A stretch of DNA of 64,000 nucleotides from Bradyrhizobium sp. CB1650 (GTDB lineage Bacteria > Pseudomonadota > Alphaproteobacteria > Rhizobiales > Xanthobacteraceae), in the NCBI RefSeq assembly GCF_029761915.1, contig NZ_CP121695.1, positions 4,927,501 through 4,991,500 on the forward strand, given 5' to 3'. A program made the position numbers and the translations under genes. How positions within the stretch are numbered: position 1 is the first letter of the stretch; each line of letters opens with the position of its first letter. Below, piece by piece: positions 1 through 9,030 of the stretch. The notes under the pieces were generated by a model, which was not told the DNA's origin, searched no databases, and saw only the letters and a program-made list of their open reading frames with translations.

Positions 1-816
1 CGTCAGCGCCACGAACTCCGGGATGATCCGCGAGCCGCCGGCGAAATTGAAGCCCTTGAGCTGCGGCAGCTCGAAGGTGAAGGGCGGACCGAAGACCAGC
101 ATTGAGACGAGCGGTAGCCCGAACACGAGGCCCAGCACGGAGGGCCAGATGACGATCATCCTGCCGTCCCGGAACAGCGCCCGCCGCGCATAGATCCGCA
201 GCGCGAGCGAGGCAATTATGCCGAACGCAAGTATCGTCAGAAACGGCTCGAAACCGGATTCACCGATCGGGCGGGGAATAACCAGTCCGCGGTTGCTGAT
301 GAAGGCGATGCCGAGAAACGAAATGCTCTGCCGCGGGTTCGGCAAGGCCGCGAGCACCGCCAGGTACCAGAACAGGATCTGGAACAGGAGCGGCAGGTTG
401 CGGATGACCTCGACATAGATCTCGCCGACGCGCGACAGCAGCCAACTGGGCGAAAGCCGGCACAGCGCGACGATGAAGCCGATCACGGTGGCAAAGACAA
501 TGCCCACCACCGAGACCACGAGCGTGTTCAGGAGCCCGACCACGAACACGCGCAAGAACGTGTCCGAGCCTGTATAGGAGATCAGGGTCTGATTGACGTC
601 GAAGCCAGCGTTGTTCCTGAGGAAGCCGAATCCGGCGGCAATATGCTGGTTTTCCAGGTTGGCACGGGCGTTGGAGATGATCTCATAGCCGATCCAGCCC
701 AGGACCGCCGCGAAGGCAAACTGGACGGCGACGCCGTTCCAGCCGGCCTTGCCGCCCAGCATGCGCCTGATCTTCAGCGCGATCTGGGGCGGCGGTTTTC
801 GGGCCTCGGTGCTCAT
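1..816 (-). CDS. aapQ: General L-amino acid ABC transporter permease AapQ (3' end outside window)
   Basis: Inner-membrane permease of the Aap/Bra-type polar amino-acid uptake system. The visible 272 codons begin MSTEARKPPP and run off the window edge still open, so the C-terminus is missing. Hydrophobic segments are seen around residues 25-45 and 88-115, followed by VIRNLPLLFQILFWY (near residue 140), typical of HisM-type permeases; the long periplasmic loop between the first two membrane segments is characteristic of AapQ. It lies 25 bp downstream of aapJ on the same strand, so the two are surely co-transcribed, with aapM and aapP expected beyond base 1. The assignment comes from the sequence pattern and the AapJ neighbour. 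Confidence 0.9.
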   Translation of the reverse strand, partial: MSTEARKPPPQIALKIRRMLGGKAGWNGVAVQFAFAAVLGWIGYEIISNARANLENQHIAAGFGFLRNNAGFDVNQTLISYTGSDTFLRVFVVGLLNTLVVSVVGIVFATVIGFIVALCRLSPSWLLSRVGEIYVEVIRNLPLLFQILFWYLAVLAALPNPRQSISFLGIAFISNRGLVIPRPIGESGFEPFLTILAFGIIASLALRIYARRALFRDGRMIVIWPSVLGLVFGLPLVSMLVFGPPFTFELPQLKGFNFAGGSRIIPEFVALT

Positions 817-841
817 CGCCGCAGCCGCGGATCAAACGGGA

Positions 842-1858
842 TCAGCGGATCGGCGGCGCGTACTGGAGACCGCCCTTGTTCCAGAGATTGTTGAGACCGC
901 GATTGATGGCGAGCGGCGAGCCCGAGCCGACGTTGCGATCGAAGACCTCGCCATAGTTGCCGACGGCCTTCACGATCCGCACCACCCAGTCCTTGGTCAA
1001 ACCGAGCTGTTCACCGAAATTGCCGTCGGTGCCGAGGACGCGTTTCATCTCCGGATTTTCCATCTTCGCCTTCTCGTCGACGTTCTTCGAGGTCACGCCG
1101 AGCTCTTCGGCTGTGATCATGGCAAACAGCGTCCATTTCACGATATCGAACCACTGGTCATCGCCGTGGCGCACCATCGGCCCAAGCGGCTCTTTCGAAA
1201 TGATTTCCGGGAGCACCATGTGATCGGCGGGATTGGCGAGCTTCAGACGATTGGCATACAGGCCCGACTGGTCCGTGGTGAAGACGTCGCAACGACCGGC
1301 TTCATAGGCCTTGACGGTTTCGTCGTTGGTGGCAAACGCGATCACCTCATACTTCATGTTGTTGGCTTTGAAGTAGTCGGCGAGATTTTGCTCGGTCGTG
1401 GTACCGGTCTGGACGCAGACCGAGGCGCTGTTGAGCTCGAGCGCGGAGTTCACCTTGAGGGACTTCTTCACCATGAAGCCCTGCCCGTCATAGTAAGTCA
1501 CGCCGGTGAAATTGGCGCCGAGCGAGGTATCGCGCGAGATGGTCCAGGTCGTATTGCGCGACAGCACGTCGATTTCGCCGGATTGCAGCGCTGTGAAGCG
1601 GTCCTTGGCGGAGGTCGGCACGTATTTGACTTTGGTCGGATCGTTGAAGATCGCGGCGGCGATGGCGCGGCAGACGTCGACGTCGAGCCCGGTCCAATTG
1701 CCCTTGTCGTCGGGCGACGAAAAGCCCGGCAGGCCCTGGCTCACGCCGCAGGACAGCATGCCCCGGTCCTTGACGGTCTTGAGCGTCTGCGCGTCGGCAG
1801 CCTGGGCTGTCAGGCCCGCGGCGAGAGCAAGAGTGAGAGCCAAAGTTACGCGTTTCAT
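842..1858 (-). CDS. aapJ: General L-amino acid-binding periplasmic protein AapJ
   Basis: Solute-binding protein (338 aa) that captures polar amino acids in the periplasm and delivers them to AapQM. Residues 1-23 form a classical signal peptide ending in AQAADAQ. The mature part opens with TLKTVKDRGMLSCGVSQGLPGFS and GLDVDVCRAIAAAIF, the start of the SBP_bac_3 fold in the AapJ subfamily, and its length is normal for that family. ATG at 1858. It is the first gene of the operon visible here, with aapQ following after 25 bp. Upstream, 1859-2239 is non-coding and must carry its promoter. Confidence 0.95.
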   Translation of the reverse strand: MKRVTLALTLALAAGLTAQAADAQTLKTVKDRGMLSCGVSQGLPGFSSPDDKGNWTGLDVDVCRAIAAAIFNDPTKVKYVPTSAKDRFTALQSGEIDVLSRNTTWTISRDTSLGANFTGVTYYDGQGFMVKKSLKVNSALELNSASVCVQTGTTTEQNLADYFKANNMKYEVIAFATNDETVKAYEAGRCDVFTTDQSGLYANRLKLANPADHMVLPEIISKEPLGPMVRHGDDQWFDIVKWTLFAMITAEELGVTSKNVDEKAKMENPEMKRVLGTDGNFGEQLGLTKDWVVRIVKAVGNYGEVFDRNVGSGSPLAINRGLNNLWNKGGLQYAPPIR

Positions 1859-2135
1859 GGGCTAAAGCCTTTCAAAGTCTTCTCAAGGTCAGGAATATTG
1901 TCTCAGGATCGTCTCTGCCAGGGCTGTCCTTGCAAGAGTCATGCTGGGAAGCTTTGCCGAACACCCGCCCATTCTGGAGGGCCACCCCTTAATCCCCGCC
2001 GCAGGCGCCTGCCGTTGTGGCAATGACGCATGGTCCGGTCAGGCGATGGATCGAAGGTCGCGGCAGGCCCCTCAACATGCGGCGACTGAATAGCACCTGC
2101 GCATCACAGAACGACTGGCGAGCCGGGTCAAGGGG

Positions 2136-2165
2136 TTGACGGGACTCTTCTGTGTTCTGTTATTA
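2136..2165 (+). promoter_or_regulatory. Candidate sigma-70 promoter for metC
   Basis: TTGACG at 2136-2141 and TTATTA at 2160-2165 are separated by 18 bp, about 75 bp before the metC start. The match is moderate. The rest of the 1859-2239 intergenic region shows no other convincing element. Confidence 0.35.
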
Positions 2166-2239
2166 ACGAGGCGGCCTCCCGCCGGCCCGCGGGCGCCATG
2201 CGTGCGTCTTCGCGGAAACGAACTTTTGAAAGCAGACGC

Positions 2240-3433
2240 ATGGATTCTTCGCAGGGCGGTGCCCCCCTTCAGCAGCATGCCGACACCCGGCTGGTGACCT
2301 CCGGCCGCGACACCAAGGCGCAGAAGGGGTTCGTCAATCCGCCGGTGGTTCACGGTTCGACCGTGCTCTATCCGACCGCCGAGGACCTGCATGCCCATCG
2401 CGGCGAGTTCCAGTATGGCCGCCACGGCACCCCGACCACCAGGGCGCTCCAGGAGACGCTGATGGCGCTGGAGGGGCCGCAATGCGCCGGCGTCGGTATC
2501 GCGCCCTCGGGGCTGGCGGCGATCAGCACCACCCTGCTCGCGGTGCTGAAGGCCGGCGATCACCTGCTGGTCTGCGACAACGTCTATCGTCCCTCGCGCA
2601 ATTTCTGCAACGGCCTGCTCACCCGTTACGGCGTCGAGACAACCTATTTCGATCCGCTGATCGGTGCAGGTATCGCGGCGCTGTTCAAGCCCAACACCCG
2701 TGCGGTGCTGGTCGAGGCGCCGGGCTCGCAGTCGTTCGAGATGCCCGACATTCGCGCCATCGCCGATGTCGCGCATGCGCGCGGCGTGTTCGTCATCGAC
2801 GACAACACCTGGGCGACCCCGCTCTATCATCGCTCACTCGAACAGGGCGTCGACATCAGCATGCAGGCCGCCACCAAATATATCGGCGGCCACTCCGACA
2901 TCATGTTCGGCACGATATCCGCCAACGCCAAAGCCTGGCCGCTGGTCGCCGAGACCATCCGCCTGCTCGGCGTCTGCGCCGGTCCCGACGACGTCTTCCT
3001 CGCGCTGCGCGGCATGCGCACGCTGTCGGTGCGCCTCGCCCAGCACCATCGCTCGGGGCTCGAGATGGCGCGCTGGCTCGCGACGCGGCCCGAGGTCGCG
3101 CGCGTGCTGCACCCCGCGCTCGAAACCGATCCGGGACATGCGATCTGGAAGCGCGACTTCACCGGCGCCTCCGGCCTGTTCAGCATCGTGCTGAAGCCCG
3201 CGCCGCAAGCCGCGGTCGACGCCATGCTCGACACCGTCAGACTGTTCGGCATGGGCTATTCCTGGGGCGGCTTCGAGAGCCTCGTGATTCCCTTCGACTG
3301 CGACAGCTATCGCACCGCGACCAAATGGTCGCCGGGCGGACCGACGCTGCGCCTCCACATCGGGCTCGAGAATGTCGACGACCTCAAGGCCGATCTCGAC
3401 CGCGGCTTCGCTGCTCTCAAGGCTGCAATGTGA
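2240..3433 (+). CDS. metC: Cystathionine beta-lyase (Cys/Met metabolism PLP enzyme)
   Basis: PLP enzyme (397 aa) that cleaves cystathionine to homocysteine, pyruvate and ammonia in methionine synthesis, cytoplasmic. The early GFVNPPVVHGSTVLYPT, the substrate-binding YGRHGTPT near residue 60 and the Schiff-base segment AATKYIGGHSD (Lys about 213) define the gamma-family. The MetC-type C-terminus has GYSWGGFESL. An in-frame ATG 42 bp upstream exists, but the ATG at 2240 gives the usual family N-terminus (MDSSQGG). The gene stands alone between the divergent aapJ and the Na/Pi transporter. A cystathionine gamma-synthase role is less likely given the GYSWGGFESL tail. Confidence 0.9.
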   Translation: MDSSQGGAPLQQHADTRLVTSGRDTKAQKGFVNPPVVHGSTVLYPTAEDLHAHRGEFQYGRHGTPTTRALQETLMALEGPQCAGVGIAPSGLAAISTTLLAVLKAGDHLLVCDNVYRPSRNFCNGLLTRYGVETTYFDPLIGAGIAALFKPNTRAVLVEAPGSQSFEMPDIRAIADVAHARGVFVIDDNTWATPLYHRSLEQGVDISMQAATKYIGGHSDIMFGTISANAKAWPLVAETIRLLGVCAGPDDVFLALRGMRTLSVRLAQHHRSGLEMARWLATRPEVARVLHPALETDPGHAIWKRDFTGASGLFSIVLKPAPQAAVDAMLDTVRLFGMGYSWGGFESLVIPFDCDSYRTATKWSPGGPTLRLHIGLENVDDLKADLDRGFAALKAAM

Positions 3434-3461
3434 GCCTGCGAATCAGGCATCGCACCTGCGG

Positions 3462-3484
3462 AACGCCCTGCCATCGCGGGCGTT
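3462..3484 (+). terminator. Hairpin after metC, possible terminator
   Basis: AACGCCC (3462-3468) and GGGCGTT (3478-3484) form a 7-bp stem with a 9-nt loop 28 bp after the metC stop. No T-tract follows, so function is uncertain. Confidence 0.3.
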
Positions 3485-3565
3485 AACGTCGACGCGCCAA
3501 GAAAAGTATTGATCCGCGATCGTTTGGCGCTAGCCTGATCTTCGACTCCAAACCGGACGCGGAGC

Positions 3566-5254
3566 ATGGGAACGTTGGTTCTGCTCGATTTGATGGGCGG
3601 CGTTGCGCTGTTGCTGTGGGGCCTGCACATGGTCCACAGCGGCATTTTGCGCGCCTTCGGTCCGGACCTGCGCCGACTGCTTGGAAAGGCGCTGGGCAAC
3701 CGCTTCAGTGCCTTTGCCGCTGGTCTCGGGCTTACCGCGCTGCTCCAGAGCAGCACGGCAACCGCCCTGATCACCAGCTCGTTTGCAGCCGAAGGCCTGG
3801 TCAGCCTCGCCGCGGCGCTCGCTATCATGCTCGGCGCCAATGTCGGTACAACGCTGATCGTCCAGGTCCTGTCCTTCAACATCGCGGCCGTCGCGCCGGT
3901 GCTGTTCGTGCTCGGGCTCGTTGCCTTCCGCACAGGTCCCCGCTCGCGAATCAAGGACATCGGCCGCGTCTCGATCGGTCTCGGCTTGATGCTGCTGTCG
4001 CTGCACATCCTGCTCGACACGCTGGCGCCAGCCGAGAACGCTCCCGGCGTCCGCGTCGTGATGTCGGCGATCACGGGCGATCCCGTGCTCTGCATCCTCA
4101 TCGCAGCGCTCATCACCTGGGCTGTGCATTCGAGCGTTGCCAGCGTGCTCCTGATCATGTCGCTGGCCTATTCGCAGTTCATTTCGCCTTACGCCGCGCT
4201 GGCGCTGGTGCTCGGCGCCAATCTCGGCAGCGCCATCAATCCCGTCTTCGAGGGCGCCCGGCGCGACGATCCCGCGAGCTACCGCCTGCCGGTCGGCAAT
4301 CTCATCAACCGCGTGATTGGCATCGCCCTGGTATTGCCCTTCCTGCAAACGATTGCCGGCCATCTGCACGCCTGGCAGCCCGATCTCGCCAGGATGACGG
4401 CGGCCTTCCACATCGCCTTCAACGTCGGCACGGCGGTGATTTTCATCGGCCTGCTCGACACCATGTCGCGACTCTTGACCCGGCTGCTGCCGGACCGCGT
4501 GCAGGAGGCCGACCCGGCCCGCCCGCGCTATCTCGACGAGAGCGCGCTGGAGACGCCGTCGCTCGCGCTCGCCGATGCCGCCCGCGAGACCTTGCGGATG
4601 GGCGACTTCGTGGAGATGATGCTGCGAAAAGTGATGGCCGCGATGACGACGGGCGACCGCGCGCTGGTCGACCAGGTCTCGAAGATGGACAACGCCGTCG
4701 ACGGTCTCGATGAGGCCATCAAGCTCTACGTGACGAAACTGACGCGGGGCAGCCTCGATGAGAGCGAGGGCCAGCGCGCGATGGAGATCGTCTCCTTCGC
4801 CATCAACCTCGAGCATATCGGCGACATCATCGACAAGAACCTGAGCGAGCTCGCGACCAAGAAGATCAAGCGGCGCCTCCAGTTCTCGGCCGAGGGCGCC
4901 GAGGAGCTCGCCGCCTTCCACAAGCGCACGATGGATTCGTTGCGGATCGCCTTCGGCGTGTTCATGTCGGGCGATGCTAACGAGGCGCGCAAGCTGCTCG
5001 TGGAGAAGACCGCACTGAGGAACACCGAGCTCGCCGCCGTCGAGCGCCATCTCGACCGCCTGCGCGAGGGCCGCCCCGAGACCATCGAGACCACCTCGCT
5101 GCATCTGGACGTTCTGCGCGACCTGCGCCGCATCCACTCGCACATCTGCTCGGTAGCCTATCCCGTGCTGGATGCGGCGGGAGAGCCCTATCGCAGGCAT
5201 GATACCGATCAGGCCGCCCTGCCCGCCTCCGATACGGCCTCGGCGCTGCGCTAG
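3566..5254 (+). CDS. Na+/phosphate cotransporter family protein with PhoU-like C-terminus
   Basis: Inner-membrane NptA/YjbB-type transporter (562 aa) coupling sodium to phosphate movement. Two inverted Na_Pi_cotrans repeats are visible: LLQSSTATALITSSF (about residue 60) and VHSSVASVLLIMSLA (about 190), each with the QSS/HSS signature and flanked by hydrophobic helices up to about residue 305. The last 220 residues are hydrophilic and helical with a PhoU-like pattern (EMMLRKVMAAM, FAINLEHIGDIIDKNL). ATG at 3566 with GGAG just upstream. It ends 3 bp before the convergent LAB_N gene. PhoU-tailed members often export phosphate or balance its uptake; the direction here cannot be read from sequence. 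Confidence 0.88.
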   Translation: MGTLVLLDLMGGVALLLWGLHMVHSGILRAFGPDLRRLLGKALGNRFSAFAAGLGLTALLQSSTATALITSSFAAEGLVSLAAALAIMLGANVGTTLIVQVLSFNIAAVAPVLFVLGLVAFRTGPRSRIKDIGRVSIGLGLMLLSLHILLDTLAPAENAPGVRVVMSAITGDPVLCILIAALITWAVHSSVASVLLIMSLAYSQFISPYAALALVLGANLGSAINPVFEGARRDDPASYRLPVGNLINRVIGIALVLPFLQTIAGHLHAWQPDLARMTAAFHIAFNVGTAVIFIGLLDTMSRLLTRLLPDRVQEADPARPRYLDESALETPSLALADAARETLRMGDFVEMMLRKVMAAMTTGDRALVDQVSKMDNAVDGLDEAIKLYVTKLTRGSLDESEGQRAMEIVSFAINLEHIGDIIDKNLSELATKKIKRRLQFSAEGAEELAAFHKRTMDSLRIAFGVFMSGDANEARKLLVEKTALRNTELAAVERHLDRLREGRPETIETTSLHLDVLRDLRRIHSHICSVAYPVLDAAGEPYRRHDTDQAALPASDTASALR

Positions 5255-5257
5255 CGG

Positions 5258-5596
5258 TCAGCGATCGAGCGTCTTCGAGCCGCTGCCGCGGTTCTTCCAG
5301 ATCAACATGATGTTGCGAATGTAGATCACGGTCGCGAGGGCCTGTCCGAGGATGATGACGGGCTCGCGCTTCACGATGCCGTAGACCAACGTCATCAAAC
5401 CACCACCCATCGAGCAGAACCAGAACGCCATGGGCACCACGCTGTTGCCGGCACGCTCGCTCGCGATCCACTGCACCAGGAAGCGCGCGGTGAAGAACAA
5501 TTGCGCGACGAGGCCGAACGCCAGCCAGAAATCGAACTTGGCGACGAAGACGTCGTAGAGATAGTTGCTCAGCGCCTGACCGTATTGGATGATCAT
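5258..5596 (-). CDS. LAB_N domain membrane protein (lipid-A-disaccharide synthase N-terminal-like)
   Basis: Small membrane protein (112 aa) with about three hydrophobic helices; the segment FFTARFLVQWIASER and the following MAFWFCSMGGG are the hallmark of the LAB_N family. Members often sit beside ArnC/ArnT-like glycosyltransferases, as here, and are thought to assist handling of lipid-linked sugars, though the biochemical role is not settled. ATG at 5596 overlaps the stop of the upstream GT2 gene (ATGA), implying translational coupling. It is the last gene of the four-gene minus-strand operon starting at 8980. Confidence 0.82.
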   Translation of the reverse strand: MIIQYGQALSNYLYDVFVAKFDFWLAFGLVAQLFFTARFLVQWIASERAGNSVVPMAFWFCSMGGGLMTLVYGIVKREPVIILGQALATVIYIRNIMLIWKNRGSGSKTLDR

Positions 5597-6327
5597 GCCT
5601 TCACCTCCGTCACGTCCGGTGTCGGCTTCTTGCGGCGGATCAGCCACCACACGCCGGCGAGATCCATGATTCCGATCCACAGCCGGTCGAAGAAACCGTA
5701 GTTGGACACGCCGGAATGGCGCGGCCGGTCGATCACGTCGACATAGGCGATCCCGTAGCCTTCACGGCGCACCAGCGCCGGCAGGAAACGGTGCAGCCCG
5801 TCGAAATAGGGCAGCATCAGGAACACATCGCGCCGGAACGCCTTCAGCCCGCAACCGGTGTCGCGTGTGCCGTCCTTGAGGATCGCGTTGCGTACGCCGT
5901 TGGCGATGCGCGACTGCAATTTCTTGAAGCCGGTGTCCTTGCGCCCGACCCGCTGACCGGCGGCAAGACCGACGTGTTGCCCCTTCTCGATCGCAGCGAT
6001 CAGATCGGGCAGAAAGGCGGGATTGTTCTGGCCGTCGCCATCGAGCGTCGCCACGATCGCGCCGCGCGAGGCGCGCACGCCGCTGCGCACTGCCGCCGAC
6101 TGGCCGCCCGACTTGGCATGGCGGAGCTGACGCAGATTGTCCCGCTGCTTCATGATGGCAGAGAGGCGCTCGCCCGTCGCATCCGTCGAGCCGTCGTTGA
6201 CGTAGATGATCTCGTAGGTCCAGCGGCCGTCCAGCGCCGCGGTGATCTCCTCGATCAGCGGCGCAATGTTGTCGGCTTCGTTGCGCACGGGAACGACGAT
6301 GGAAACCGAGGGCTGGGACGACGACAA
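5593..6327 (-). CDS. Family 2 glycosyltransferase, ArnC/DPM1-like (polyprenyl-phosphate glycosyltransferase)
   Basis: Cytoplasmic-face GT-A enzyme (244 aa) expected to load a sugar from a nucleotide donor onto undecaprenyl phosphate. SIVVPVRNEADNIAPLI near the N-terminus, YVNDGSTDAT at about 40, the DXD-bearing VATLDGDGQNNP at about 92 and FHRFL-type sequence (DGLHRFLPAL) at about 177 match the DPM1/ArnC/RgtE group. The sugar could be galacturonate, mannose or aminoarabinose; sequence alone does not say. The start is TTG at 6327; no in-frame ATG or GTG fits upstream and the fold begins immediately. It is 63 bp downstream of the PAP2 gene. Confidence 0.85.
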   Translation of the reverse strand: MSSSQPSVSIVVPVRNEADNIAPLIEEITAALDGRWTYEIIYVNDGSTDATGERLSAIMKQRDNLRQLRHAKSGGQSAAVRSGVRASRGAIVATLDGDGQNNPAFLPDLIAAIEKGQHVGLAAGQRVGRKDTGFKKLQSRIANGVRNAILKDGTRDTGCGLKAFRRDVFLMLPYFDGLHRFLPALVRREGYGIAYVDVIDRPRHSGVSNYGFFDRLWIGIMDLAGVWWLIRRKKPTPDVTEVKA

Positions 6328-6390
6328 ATCGAAAGCTCGTGGTTGGAATAGGGCTACCCGGGGAACCGGCCCCCTGGCAGGCAGCAGCTT

Positions 6391-7236
6391 TTATGGGGCG
6401 GATGCCCCGCGGGCAACCCTTTTAAGGCGCGCCCCGGCTGCCCCCGGAAGCGGCACAATGGTGCCGTCGGCACGAATTGCAAAGCCGAGCCTGCGAGCCG
6501 CGAACCAGTAGCGGACCGCCATGGCGCCGACCATGCCGACCAGTGCGCCGGCCACGACGTCGCTCGGGTGATGCGCGAGCAGCACCAGCCGCGTCAGCAG
6601 GATGACGACGGCATAGGTGAACATGAACACGCGCAGGCGCGGCCATAGCGCCGAGATCGCAAACGCCAATGCGAACGCCGTCACCGCATGGCCCGACGGC
6701 AGGCTGGCATAAGCTCCCGTACCCTCGAATGGTATGAAGTTGAAAGGATCGGCCTTGCCGGCCACAAACGGTCGTCCGCGGCCGATGAGATATTTCAGGA
6801 TCTCGGCGACGAACACTGATACCGCAACAGACAGAAACATGAACTGCAGCCGCGTACCGTAGCCGAGGAGCAACGCGCGGCGGGTGCCGTGAAGCCACGG
6901 CGCAACGAACGCCAAAGCCACCAGCGTAACCCCTAGCACCGAGAGCACGTACTCGTCCTTGCCGAAATCGGTGAGGATGCGGACCGGCCACAGGCCGGGC
7001 GTTCCGCGCGCAGGCATCAACTGGATCTCGGTGGAATCGAACGCAACCATCAGGGCGATGATCACGGCCGCGCCCGCGGCGCTGAGCCAGAGCGAATGCC
7101 GCGCCAGCTTTCGTGCGGCCTCGGCCCGGCGCGAATGCGATGGCGCGCGCACGAGCTGCGCCAGCGCGTGCCAGGACACCGCCGCCAATTGGGCGGGATA
7201 GCTCGCACGCGGCGCGATGTCGGTCGGCGTCGACAT
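6391..7236 (-). CDS. PAP2-family membrane phosphatase
   Basis: Integral-membrane phosphatase (281 aa) of the LpxE/undecaprenyl-pyrophosphatase superfamily. All three catalytic motifs are intact: KYLIGRGRP (148-156), PSGH (180-183) and R216-x5-H222-x3-D226 in RLVLLAHHPSD. Several hydrophobic helices surround them. ATG at 7236 follows the stop of the GT83 gene by one base, so the two are coupled. In this operon it might remove a phosphate from lipid A before sugar addition, or recycle the polyprenyl carrier. Substrate is inferred from neighbours only. Confidence 0.85.
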   Translation of the reverse strand: MSTPTDIAPRASYPAQLAAVSWHALAQLVRAPSHSRRAEAARKLARHSLWLSAAGAAVIIALMVAFDSTEIQLMPARGTPGLWPVRILTDFGKDEYVLSVLGVTLVALAFVAPWLHGTRRALLLGYGTRLQFMFLSVAVSVFVAEILKYLIGRGRPFVAGKADPFNFIPFEGTGAYASLPSGHAVTAFALAFAISALWPRLRVFMFTYAVVILLTRLVLLAHHPSDVVAGALVGMVGAMAVRYWFAARRLGFAIRADGTIVPLPGAAGARLKRVARGASAP

Positions 7237-7237
7237 C

Positions 7238-8980
7238 CTACTCGGTGCCTTCCGAGCGGAAGATCGAAAGCGAGATCGCGCGCCCTTGCGAGAAATTATA
7301 GCCGTCGATCCGCGCGCCAACCTTGTAGCGCAGTCCGATCGCTTCGGCGCGCTGCACGAAGCTGCGCTCCGAGCGTTGCTCGATCAGGGCGAAGCGGCAG
7401 CTCCCTTGCCTGAGAAAATCCGCCGCGCCGGAGCCGTCGGTGAGCAGTGTCTGGGTGCCGGTCAGGAAGACGAGGCTCGGCTCGTGATAGCCGGCCGAGG
7501 CGGCCTTCGGCCCGACGCAGGTGACGTTACGAAGGGCGCGCGCGATCTCGATGCTCGGGAACAGCGGCGTCAGCGATGGCAGCACGATGCCGTAGACCGC
7601 GACCGCCAGCATCAGCGCGGCGACCAGCGCGTTGAGCAGCGAGCGCTCGGCGCGGTTATGGTCGTAGAGCCACCAGGCGAACAGGCCGAAGATCAGCGAC
7701 GCCGCAATGAACGGCCAGGCCACGAACGCCGGCTGCCGGGTCAGCATGACCGCGCCGACCACGACGATGATCGAGGTTGCCGCGGGGATCGCGAACCACC
7801 AGGCCGAGCCACGCATCAGCCAGGACCGCGACAGCACCCGCCGCTCCAGCGCACCGGCGGTGAGGATCGCGATCGCCGGATAGAGCGGGAGCACGTAATG
7901 CGGCAGCTTGGTCAGCACCGCCTCGAACACGATCCAGGACGGGATCAGCCAGGCCAGCAGGAATTGCGCACCGGGCTCGCGGCGCGCGCGCCAGACCGCC
8001 GGCGCGGCCATCGCCGCCAGCGGCGCGCCGGGCCAGAAGGTGATCCAGAACAGCAGCAGATAGACCCCGGGCGGCGCACCATGGGATTCCTGGGCGCCGA
8101 GCTTGCTCAGCATGTCGCCGCCGACGGAATCGGCGAAGAACGCATCGCCCGCCCGCCAGAAGATCGCGATGAACCAGGGCAGCACCAGCACCAGCATCCA
8201 CATCAGGCCCCAGACCGGGCGCAGCCGCCACAGCCAGGAGGAATCGCGGTCCTGGATCGCGAGCACGATCAGGGTGAGGCCTGCGAACATCAGGATCAGC
8301 GGGCCCTTGATCAGGATGCCCACGGCCAGCGCGGTCCAGAAGATCGCGGGCCAGCTCCAGGGCGGATGCGTCTCATCCTCGGCGCGCTGCCAGGACAGGT
8401 AGGCGCGCGCCATCGCCCCCATCGCCGCGACAACGCAGAGCAACAGCATCGCGTCGGTCTTGGCGAGCCGCGCCTCGACTCCGAGCAGGACCGAGGCACA
8501 CATCATCAGCGCCGCCAGCACCGCGGCGCGCCGCGTGACGAAGGCGAGCGCGGTCCAGTAGGTCATCAGCACGGCGCCGATCGCGCCGATCAGCGAGGGC
8601 AGCCGATAGACCCAGATGCGCAATTCGGCCCGCGGCAACCGCAGCGCCGTGGCGGTTTCAACCGCGGCGGATTGCAGCCAGTAGATGCCGACCGGCTTCT
8701 TGTAGCGGACGTCATCCTGGAAGCGGATGTCGACATAGTCGCCGCTCTCGACCATCTGCTTGGTGGCCTGCGCAAAACGCGCTTCGTCGCGATCGATCGG
8801 CGGGATGGTGAAGAAGCCGGGCAGGAAAAGCAGCAGCGCGCACAGCACCAGGAAGCCGACGGCCCGGGCATGGCTGGCAGTGGCGATATCGATCAGGCGC
8901 ACCAGCCGACTGCCCGGATTCACCGGGGATTTCGGCTCGCGCGGCTCACCAAAGCGGGGGCGGTTAAGGGTCTCGGCCAT
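7238..8980 (-). CDS. ArnT-like glycosyltransferase family 83 membrane protein
   Basis: GT-C fold transferase (580 aa) that would transfer a sugar from a polyprenyl-phosphate donor on the periplasmic side, usually to lipid A or LPS core. The catalytic loop signature DRDEARFA is at residues 63-70 and RYKKPVGIYWLQ at about 92-103, both diagnostic of ArnT/PMT proteins; roughly a dozen hydrophobic helices follow. Length is close to ArnT (about 550). ATG at 8980. It is the first gene of the operon with PAP2, GT2 and LAB_N. Rhizobial relatives (Rgt proteins) add galacturonic acid, and Bradyrhizobium lipid A also carries mannose, so either donor is possible. Confidence 0.85.
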   Translation of the reverse strand: MAETLNRPRFGEPREPKSPVNPGSRLVRLIDIATASHARAVGFLVLCALLLFLPGFFTIPPIDRDEARFAQATKQMVESGDYVDIRFQDDVRYKKPVGIYWLQSAAVETATALRLPRAELRIWVYRLPSLIGAIGAVLMTYWTALAFVTRRAAVLAALMMCASVLLGVEARLAKTDAMLLLCVVAAMGAMARAYLSWQRAEDETHPPWSWPAIFWTALAVGILIKGPLILMFAGLTLIVLAIQDRDSSWLWRLRPVWGLMWMLVLVLPWFIAIFWRAGDAFFADSVGGDMLSKLGAQESHGAPPGVYLLLFWITFWPGAPLAAMAAPAVWRARREPGAQFLLAWLIPSWIVFEAVLTKLPHYVLPLYPAIAILTAGALERRVLSRSWLMRGSAWWFAIPAATSIIVVVGAVMLTRQPAFVAWPFIAASLIFGLFAWWLYDHNRAERSLLNALVAALMLAVAVYGIVLPSLTPLFPSIEIARALRNVTCVGPKAASAGYHEPSLVFLTGTQTLLTDGSGAADFLRQGSCRFALIEQRSERSFVQRAEAIGLRYKVGARIDGYNFSQGRAISLSIFRSEGTE

Positions 8981-9030
8981 TGGTTCCGCTTACGCTGAAA
9001 CCGCCATCGCCACAACCGCTTGAGCTGGCC

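Noticed and set aside
749..2026. Long plus-strand ORF opposite aapJ
   Set aside because: It is the antisense shadow of a clear AapJ gene in GC-rich DNA, with no domain or ribosome site.
2072..2830. Minus-strand ORF overlapping the start of metC
   Set aside because: It mirrors metC codons and is rich in Arg/Gly/His without any motif; metC is certain.
3530..5200. Minus-strand ORF of 556 codons opposite the Na/Pi transporter
   Set aside because: Composition is that of a third-position GC shadow; the sense protein has family motifs throughout.
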